From Anaerolineales bacterium UBA2395 (lineage in GTDB: Bacteria > Chloroflexota > Anaerolineae > Anaerolineales > Villigracilaceae): a DNA stretch of 64,000 bases. Below the pieces are notes generated by a model. That model saw nothing but the letters and a program-made list of their open reading frames with translations, did no database searches and was not told the origin of the DNA. Shown piece after piece: positions 58,733 through 64,000 of the stretch. The stretch covers positions 1 through 64,000 of the forward strand of contig DDSH01000030.1 of NCBI GenBank assembly GCA_002343775.1. Direction: 5' to 3'. How positions within the stretch are numbered: the stretch's first letter is position 1; each line of letters begins with the position of its first letter. The position numbers were made by a program, and so were the translations under genes.

Positions 58733-59467
58733 TTATGCAGGCTGGTTGAGTTTTGCCTTGCCGTCTCGGTAGGCAATGGCGATTGTGACGTACGTGATCA
58801 GGGTCAGGTAAACCGTCATGGCGGGGAGAATGATCAGCAGGAGGCAGGCAAGGATAACGGTTGCCGCAAGGATCTGGATCACGATCGCAAGCACCATCGA
58901 AATGGCGTAGTAAATCCCAAATGCGGCAATGAAACCGCCAATGTTGGCGCGAAATACCTGCCACCAGTCTTTGATACGGAAGGATGCGGAAAACTCATCC
59001 TTATCCACGACATGCATTTCGGCAACGGGGACGAGCAGCGCCAGTGGTAAGGATAAGGGGACAATAATGCACATGCCTGCCAGCATGACAATGGAATAGA
59101 CGGCAATAAGCGCTTCAGCGTCACCGCTATTCATGCCTTCTGCAACAAATGGCATGGCGATGCCAAATAGGACCAGAGGAATGGCAAGGATCAGGATCGG
59201 CAGTGTGTAAATGAGACGAACCCCGAATAACTTTGCGCCATCTTTCAACATACCGCCCCAATCTTCCCATGGAACCATGCGCAGGAATTCGCCGCGCAAT
59301 ACCTGGCGGGCGATCTGCACTGAATATCCCATGAGTATGAGATATGGCACAACTGGAATAAAGAAAGCAGCGATCGAAACCAAACCACCGATAAGCAGGT
59401 ATTTACGCGCTTCTTCATCCCTGAAGGGGAACATGAAGATCTCTTTGAGGTCGAAACCGAAGAACAT
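58733..59467 (-). CDS. DUF4013 membrane protein
   Basis: 244 aa. MFFGFDLKEIFMFPFRDEEARKYLLIGGLVSIAAFFIPVVPYLILMGYSVQIARQVLRGE and PWEDWGGMLKDGAKLF are the family blocks, with about six TMs after them. Function unknown. Co-transcribed with the hydrolase that follows. Confidence 0.86.
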   Translation of the reverse strand: MFFGFDLKEIFMFPFRDEEARKYLLIGGLVSIAAFFIPVVPYLILMGYSVQIARQVLRGEFLRMVPWEDWGGMLKDGAKLFGVRLIYTLPILILAIPLVLFGIAMPFVAEGMNSGDAEALIAVYSIVMLAGMCIIVPLSLPLALLVPVAEMHVVDKDEFSASFRIKDWWQVFRANIGGFIAAFGIYYAISMVLAIVIQILAATVILACLLLIILPAMTVYLTLITYVTIAIAYRDGKAKLNQPA

Positions 59468-59498
59468 GATGATGGCTCCTTTGTATGAAACGTTTGTC

Positions 59499-60137
59499 TT
59501 ATAACGCCACGCCCATCACCGCTATAAAATGAGCAGCGGCGGCAAGCAGAACGAAGATATGCCAGACTTCGTGGAAGCCGAACACACCGGGTTTAAAGTT
59601 GAAGATCTTGGTGATGTACACCACGGCGCCGAGGGTGTAAATGACCCCGCCGATAATGAGCCACACCAGTACCCAGGCGGGGAGCGCGGCGAGGAGTTGT
59701 CCGCTGGCGGCGACGCACAGCCAGCCCATGATCAGGTAGATGCCTGCGTTCAACCAGCGGGGTGCGCGGATGTAAAAGATCTTGACGACGATGCCGATCG
59801 CCGCCAGCGACCAGATGATGCTCAACATACCCCATTTCCAGAACCCCTCGAAGGCATTGACACAGAAGGGTGTATATGTTCCTGCGATCAGCAGGTAGAT
59901 CGCAGAGTGGTCGATCTTGCGGAAGATCTCGAGTGCCTTGTCTTTGACGCGTACCATGTGGTAGGTGGCACTGGCGGAGAACATGAAGATGAGACTTGCG
60001 CCATACACGATAAACGAAATGATCTTGGCGGGCGTGTCCCAGCCGATGATGAGCAGGGCGATCAAGCCTGCCAGCGCAAGGATCGCGCCGCCCCAATGAG
60101 TGAGACTATTCACGGGTTCGCGTAATTTTTTCAGCAT
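59499..60137 (-). CDS. trhA: Hemolysin III / TrhA-family (PAQR) membrane protein
   Basis: 212 aa, seven TMs. LREPVNSLTHWGGAILALAG with the conserved His, the SASATYHMV motif, KIDHSAIYLLIAGTYTPF with Asp-His, and the late FGFHEVWHIFVLLAAAAHF give the conserved His/Asp/Ser set of the PAQR superfamily. In E. coli TrhA affects membrane energetics; hydrolase activity is plausible. Whether it belongs to the operon downstream is unclear. Confidence 0.92.
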   Translation of the reverse strand: MLKKLREPVNSLTHWGGAILALAGLIALLIIGWDTPAKIISFIVYGASLIFMFSASATYHMVRVKDKALEIFRKIDHSAIYLLIAGTYTPFCVNAFEGFWKWGMLSIIWSLAAIGIVVKIFYIRAPRWLNAGIYLIMGWLCVAASGQLLAALPAWVLVWLIIGGVIYTLGAVVYITKIFNFKPGVFGFHEVWHIFVLLAAAAHFIAVMGVAL

Positions 60138-60211
60138 GATTTTCTCTCCTAAAATTCAGACGCTGATTTTACTTGAAATCCTTGTTGTGTCGAGATGACC
60201 GCTGCACTCTC

Positions 60212-62482
60212 TCACTTTAATAATCCGTCTGATTTTAATGTTTCCACAAATCCCGGCGCCCATGTTGAATCGGACAAGTAGAAGACACCTGGCTGACCAA
60301 GCGGCGCAGGTACTGTGACGTAGACTCCGCCCTGGTAGACCTCTCCACTCCACAGGTGAACCCAACTTCCGGCGGGGAGATAGGCGCTCACTTCCGTCGC
60401 ACCTTCGTCGGTGACGGGTGCGATCAGAAAGTCGGTACCGAGCATGAATTCCTCGTGTGAGATTTTCCACGTCTCTGGGTCATCGGGGTAATGAATGAAC
60501 GGATGCCGCACCACAGGCAGACCGGTCTCTGCCGCTTCTTGCACCAGTGTTTGACGATACTCGAACAACGCTGCATAGACCTTCGACCAATACGCAAATG
60601 TATCCAGCGTCTCGGCATCGGTATAAAACTGCATGTTGTTATCGGGTTGGTTGCCTTCGTGGGTACGGAAGATGAGCGTAAAGGCGTTCAACTCCATCCA
60701 GCGGTAGAGCAGCTCACGCGAGCGGTGATAATCGGCAATGGGGTTGGTGATGGTGGTGTAGCCGCCGATGTCGGAATGATTGAACGCCATGCCCGAAATG
60801 CCGCCGCTGTTCAAACCGCTTACGGCGCTTTTGATGCCGTCGTACTCGCTCCACGAAACGAGTTGATCGCCCGCCCAGAACAATGTTGAATACGCCGGGC
60901 TTTGGGTATACGCGGCGCGGTTGAAGAAGACCACTTCCTTGCCGGTCTCCTCTGCCACTTCGCGGTTAAGTTTTGCCCACAGTACCGGGTACTGGTTATG
61001 CACGATGCGCGCATCGCCTTCATAGAGCAAGGCGTCATAGGGCAAGCCTTCGCCAAAGTCTGCCATCCAGCCGCTCGCGCCTGAAGCGATCACTTGATCT
61101 TTCAAAACCTGTTTGTACCACTGCCATGCTTCGGGGTTGGTCAGATCGATCATGCTGAAATAAAAATCAGTATTGAGGATGTAATACGGTGCGCCGACCT
61201 GATCCTGGATCAAGTATCCGCTCTTGCGCGCTTCTTGAAAAAGATTGCGGCGCAGGTTGGGTTTCAAATCGGCAATGTCTGCAATGTAGGGGCTGGCATA
61301 CACCATCACCTGAACATCGTTCGCATTGAACTCCGCCACCATTGCATCCCAACGCGGGTAGCGGTCATAGTCCACTTCCCAATTCCACCACAGCTGCTTG
61401 CCGAAGGACGTCGTCCGCTGCCCGACCCAATCTTGCAGCCAATAAGCGGATATGGGGACGCTGCGCGCTTCCAACTCCGCCGAAACGGTTTCCACTTTCT
61501 CGGAGCCTCCCTGCATCCCGACGATGGCTCCGCGATGCACCCAGTCTGGCAATGGCATCATGCGCTTGTCCGACGTGAACGCGGCGATCAACTCTGCGGG
61601 CGTGTTGCCATCATAGATTTGCATAATGACCGTTGGCGACCAAACCTCGATCTGCACCCGGTCTGCTTGGCGCAGGTCGAACACGCTCCGCGCGGCATTG
61701 TTCAACGATAACGCCCGCATCTGGCTGGTGATGTAGAACGGCATGGGCGCATAACTGGTAAACGCATTTCCGCCCGCGCCGCCGTTGGTCAGGTTTGCGC
61801 CCGTGGTGATCGGTTCTTCTCCGCGCCCCACGCCTTGCTCACTGACCCAGATCGGCACTTCCTTGCCTTTCATATCAAAGTAAGTGAACTGTTCTCCGAA
61901 GCCGAAGAAATGTTCGTCCGCTTCTGATTGGTAAGTAATGAAGACGCGGTTTGCCTGATCTGTCGCTTCGTAGGTTTTTTCGTCCAATAACCACATGCTG
62001 ACTTGTAGCGCGTCTGTGTTGGTGGGGGATGGCTCAATGTACATGACATACAAAACGGATGTGCCATCATTGCAGTGCAGGTATCCGCTCAACGATGTCG
62101 ACTCGCCGGGAACGGTGTCTTGGATCAGATCCACGGTTTGGCGTCCGCATACTGTGCGCCACGCGTCTTTGAACTGGAACATGCCGCGGTTTTCAGTGAC
62201 GGTTTCTTTTGCGCTGGCGGCAGTGATAAATGCCTCGCCAGGCAGGGTCTGCCAGAGTACCTTGCCCGCTTCATTGTGGATGATGAGCTGTCCGCCTTCC
62301 TCATTGGTCCACTCCACGTTGAATTCGCCGACTTGGGAAATGCCGGCTGGCGCGCCGCTTTCGAGCACGGTCAGCGTGCCGTTCAGTTGAAAATTCTCCG
62401 GTCGCAGACGCGGACCTGTAACAAGCGCCGCGCCGAAAGCGACAGATAGAAATAGAATGATCTTGATTATGTTGTTTTTCAT
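60212..62482 (-). CDS. GH31 alpha-glycosidase close to sulfoquinovosidases
   Basis: 756 aa from ATG 62482. A signal anchor (IIKIILFLSVAFGAALVTG) is followed by the GH31 N-terminal beta domain and a (beta/alpha)8 barrel. Nucleophile Asp in GWMADFGEGLPYD, acid/base Asp in NHSDIGGYTT, then RTHEGN. The stretch LQDWVGQRTTSFGKQLWWNW and SGGISGMAFNHSDIGG resemble E. coli YihQ. As I recall, YihQ binds the sulfonate with Arg301 and Trp304; here the Arg position is Gln and the Trp is kept. So the substrate may be another alpha-glucoside. The enzyme should be exported or membrane-tethered. Confidence 0.9.
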   Translation of the reverse strand: MKNNIIKIILFLSVAFGAALVTGPRLRPENFQLNGTLTVLESGAPAGISQVGEFNVEWTNEEGGQLIIHNEAGKVLWQTLPGEAFITAASAKETVTENRGMFQFKDAWRTVCGRQTVDLIQDTVPGESTSLSGYLHCNDGTSVLYVMYIEPSPTNTDALQVSMWLLDEKTYEATDQANRVFITYQSEADEHFFGFGEQFTYFDMKGKEVPIWVSEQGVGRGEEPITTGANLTNGGAGGNAFTSYAPMPFYITSQMRALSLNNAARSVFDLRQADRVQIEVWSPTVIMQIYDGNTPAELIAAFTSDKRMMPLPDWVHRGAIVGMQGGSEKVETVSAELEARSVPISAYWLQDWVGQRTTSFGKQLWWNWEVDYDRYPRWDAMVAEFNANDVQVMVYASPYIADIADLKPNLRRNLFQEARKSGYLIQDQVGAPYYILNTDFYFSMIDLTNPEAWQWYKQVLKDQVIASGASGWMADFGEGLPYDALLYEGDARIVHNQYPVLWAKLNREVAEETGKEVVFFNRAAYTQSPAYSTLFWAGDQLVSWSEYDGIKSAVSGLNSGGISGMAFNHSDIGGYTTITNPIADYHRSRELLYRWMELNAFTLIFRTHEGNQPDNNMQFYTDAETLDTFAYWSKVYAALFEYRQTLVQEAAETGLPVVRHPFIHYPDDPETWKISHEEFMLGTDFLIAPVTDEGATEVSAYLPAGSWVHLWSGEVYQGGVYVTVPAPLGQPGVFYLSDSTWAPGFVETLKSDGLLK

Positions 62483-62498
62483 GTTTTCCAAAATAGAC

Positions 62499-63008
62499 TT
62501 ACTTCTTTCGCAAACTTCGCAGATCAAGGACCAATGGTTTGTGCGGCTTGCCCGAGGATGAAAATGCCGCTCCGATCAGCAGCAGGAAAGAGCCGAGGCA
62601 TAAGCCACCGAGGTGGGTGCTGTATTCCAGAAAAAACGCCAGTTTGACCTTTGCAAAAACAGGAAAGGATTTCAGGTAGCGCACCTGGTACTCGCCGTAT
62701 TCTTTATACGACCTGCCGCTGAAGAGCGGGTCGAGGTCAAACAGTATGGGAGCCGTAAGCGGATAAAAGGTTACCGTTTCGCCCTGCTGGGTGACAAATT
62801 CCACTTTGCCTGTCCAGCAGGTTTCGCCGGCAGAACAGTTTTTGGCGGCATTCGACACTTTGCCGATGGCTTTTTCACCCGTCAGGTCGAGTGCCACGGC
62901 TCCGAGAAATGCCAGACAGGTGAATAGAAAGAAGAGGATGCCTATGAACTTTAATATCCGATTTCCAATGCCTTCTTTTTTGAGCGCTTCATTTCCCTGG
63001 GGTTCCAT
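62499..63008 (-). CDS. DUF3592-like two-TM membrane protein
   Basis: 169 aa from ATG 63008 behind AAGGAG. Two TMs (about 19-42 and 137-158) flank an extracytoplasmic beta domain with a Cys pair (CSAGETC) and VEFVTQQGETVTFYPLTAPILFDLDPLF...GEYQVRYLKSFP, the DUF3592 plan. Function unknown. Next to the GH31 gene, 16 nt away, so co-transcribed. Confidence 0.75.
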   Translation of the reverse strand: MEPQGNEALKKEGIGNRILKFIGILFFLFTCLAFLGAVALDLTGEKAIGKVSNAAKNCSAGETCWTGKVEFVTQQGETVTFYPLTAPILFDLDPLFSGRSYKEYGEYQVRYLKSFPVFAKVKLAFFLEYSTHLGGLCLGSFLLLIGAAFSSSGKPHKPLVLDLRSLRKK

Positions 63009-63040
63009 GTTGTTTCTCCTTGTACAGATAAAATTTATGG

Positions 63041-63664
63041 CTATTTTACGGCGGTGACAACGATCAGAGTGGCATTCCTGTGATGGTCTAACGTATTTAC
63101 TTCGGTTTGAAACCCGGCTTGTTCGAAGGGTTTTGAAAACCGTTCCAACAATAGCGCGTCCAGCGTTTGCGGGCTTTCGCCCGTGATCTTGTATAACCAC
63201 TTAAGAAAGGAATTGGATGGAAATGTTGCAGGGAGAACGATCAATTTGCCGCCGGGGCGCAGGATGCGTTTGACCTCTGCGAGTGTTTTTTGGTCGAAGA
63301 TGTACTCAGTGGGGAAGGTGGATAGGACGGTGTCGAACGAGCCAGAGGCATAGGGCAGGGCTTGGGTCAGCCCGCGTGTCAGTTTTTGATTTGTGCCAAG
63401 GCGGCGCGCAGCGATGCGACCCATCTGCGTGGATTCATCGATGGCGACAGGACTCAGCCCACGGTCCAGCAAGAAGCGCTGCAAGTGACCGGGGCCATGT
63501 CCAAGCTCGAGAACGCGAGTCCCTTCGATAAATGGAACCACGCTGTAGACCCAGTCTTTCCATTTGCCGAATGAAACGACCCAGGCGACAAGGTCGTACG
63601 TGAAGGCGAAGGGATGATAAAGCAGATGGAAAAAGAACCGCATGAAGCGGCGGATGATGTCCAT
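63041..63664 (-). CDS. Class I SAM-dependent methyltransferase
   Basis: 207 aa. Motif I VLELGHGPGHLQRFLLDRG, motif II region PVAIDESTQMGRIAARRL, motif III-IV FDTVLSTFPTEYIFDQKTLAEVKRILRPGGKLIVLPATFP, as in UbiE/Methyltransf_11 enzymes. The N-terminal 30 residues are hydrophobic (FFFHLLYHPFAFTYDLVAWVVSF), so it may associate with the membrane. The ATG sits directly behind a terminator-like hairpin and has no Shine-Dalgarno; the internal Met8 is an alternative. Confidence 0.87.
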   Translation of the reverse strand: MDIIRRFMRFFFHLLYHPFAFTYDLVAWVVSFGKWKDWVYSVVPFIEGTRVLELGHGPGHLQRFLLDRGLSPVAIDESTQMGRIAARRLGTNQKLTRGLTQALPYASGSFDTVLSTFPTEYIFDQKTLAEVKRILRPGGKLIVLPATFPSNSFLKWLYKITGESPQTLDALLLERFSKPFEQAGFQTEVNTLDHHRNATLIVVTAVK

Positions 63665-63673
63665 AAATAAAAG

Positions 63674-63701
63674 GAGGGTTTGACTTATCGGTCAAACCCT
63701 C
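63674..63701 (-). terminator. Terminator of the YtxH gene
   Basis: GAGGGTTTGAC (63674-63684) pairs with GTCAAACCCTC (63691-63701), 11 bp, 6-nt loop. On the minus strand it is followed by CTTTTATTT, which runs into the methyltransferase ATG 10 nt later. It ends the YtxH transcript and leaves little room for a separate leader of the next gene. Confidence 0.8.
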
Positions 63702-63716
63702 GTGGGTGTTTTGATA

Positions 63717-64000
63717 TTACGCGGGGGTTGGGTTGCCGCTGTCCTTTTTGGTGGTCTTGCGGACGGCTTCGATGGCGCCCTTGCCGCGTTCTTTCACTTC
63801 GTTGGCGAGCTCGGTGGCGCGTTCCCTGGCAACCTTGGTTAGTTCCTCGGCGCGTTGGCGGGCTTCGGCGGCGGCGGCTTCGGCGCGGGCGAGCGCTTCT
63901 TCTGCAGAGTGGGCGGCGCGGTCGCGCAGTTCGATGGATTTATCCTTGATCAACGCGCGGGTTTCCTCGCCGGACTGGGGTGCAAAGAGCAGGGCGACCA
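63717..64000 (-). CDS. YtxH-domain protein (partial, start outside window)
   Basis: At least 93 codons; the frame continues past the window edge (LLFAPQSGEETRALIKDKSIELRD). This is the YtxH pattern of a membrane anchor followed by FAPxSGEETR and a long Ala/Glu/Arg coiled coil (AEEALARAEAAAAEARQRAEELTKVARERATELANEVKERG), ending KKDSGNPTPA. An internal TTG start is not needed. Such proteins are linked to general stress in Firmicutes. Confidence 0.8.
   Translation of the reverse strand, partial: VALLFAPQSGEETRALIKDKSIELRDRAAHSAEEALARAEAAAAEARQRAEELTKVARERATELANEVKERGKGAIEAVRKTTKKDSGNPTPA

Overview
This 64 kb window comes from a free-living bacterium of moderately high GC. It is most likely a member of the Chloroflexota, class Anaerolineae. 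The reasons are a zinc-ribbon S14, an RNase J, a B12-dependent class II ribonucleotide reductase with NrdR, many conserved orphan membrane proteins, and short hairpin-type intergenic repeats. The assignment is an inference from gene style; no rRNA gene is present to test it. Several transcription units have near-consensus sigma-70 promoters, and some of these place the start site on or next to the ATG (leaderless genes).

1-17.1 kb is one long ribosomal superoperon on the + strand: S10 (rpsJ, rplC, rplD, rplW, rplB, rpsS, rplV, rpsC, rplP, rpmC, rpsQ), spc (rplN, rplX, rplE, rpsZ, rpsH, rplF, rplR, rpsE, rpmD, rplO, secY, adk, map) and alpha (rpmJ, rpsM, rpsK, rpsD, rpoA, rplQ), then truA, rplM and rpsI. 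infA is missing between map and rpmJ. Structured spacers lie between rpsJ and rplC and between rpsD and rpoA, and a terminator follows rpsI.

17.1-35 kb is a housekeeping and metabolic stretch of short units: a MazG homologue with a half-lost methylase domain, a UbiA/MenA-type prenyltransferase, a jelly-roll protein, an EamA transporter, a metallo-beta-lactamase-fold protein with an altered metal motif, a GT-C glycosyltransferase, mutY, RNase J behind a long structured leader, a DUF1992 protein, a hydrolase/acyl-CoA synthetase fusion, a second hydrolase, and nrdR-nrdJ.

35-41 kb is the most unusual region. A four-gene minus-strand operon encodes a KAP-type P-loop NTPase, two different membrane proteins with SPFH/band-7-like domains, and a helical-repeat protein fused to a LexA/UmuD-type S24 domain that has no DNA-binding domain. 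It has its own strong promoter and ends beside a 22-bp-period repeat cluster that resembles an insertion-sequence end. I do not recognise it as a named system; it is the best candidate here for something undescribed.

41-52 kb holds two metal-homeostasis operons. The first is ArsR/SmtB-regulated, with a CzrA-type metal site and a palindromic operator on its promoter. It carries two rhodaneses, a P1B-type ATPase and a PEP-mutase-family enzyme. The first rhodanese has an in-frame TGA exactly in its CxC-P active-site loop, followed by a hairpin that fits a bacterial SECIS element, so it may be a selenoprotein. The second operon is DtxR/MntR-regulated: an orphan membrane protein, the regulator, an ICMT-like methyltransferase and a TroABCD-type Mn/Zn ABC importer whose two permeases both carry C-terminal winged-helix-like tails.

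52-64 kb contains a SIS-domain sugar isomerase, two paralogous ATP-grasp proteins flanking a lipoprotein and an ankyrin protein, a CPBP protease, a PAF-acetylhydrolase-like enzyme, a DUF4013 protein, a hemolysin-III/TrhA protein, a GH31 glycosidase close to sulfoquinovosidases, a DUF3592-like protein, a methyltransferase and, cut by the window edge, a YtxH protein.
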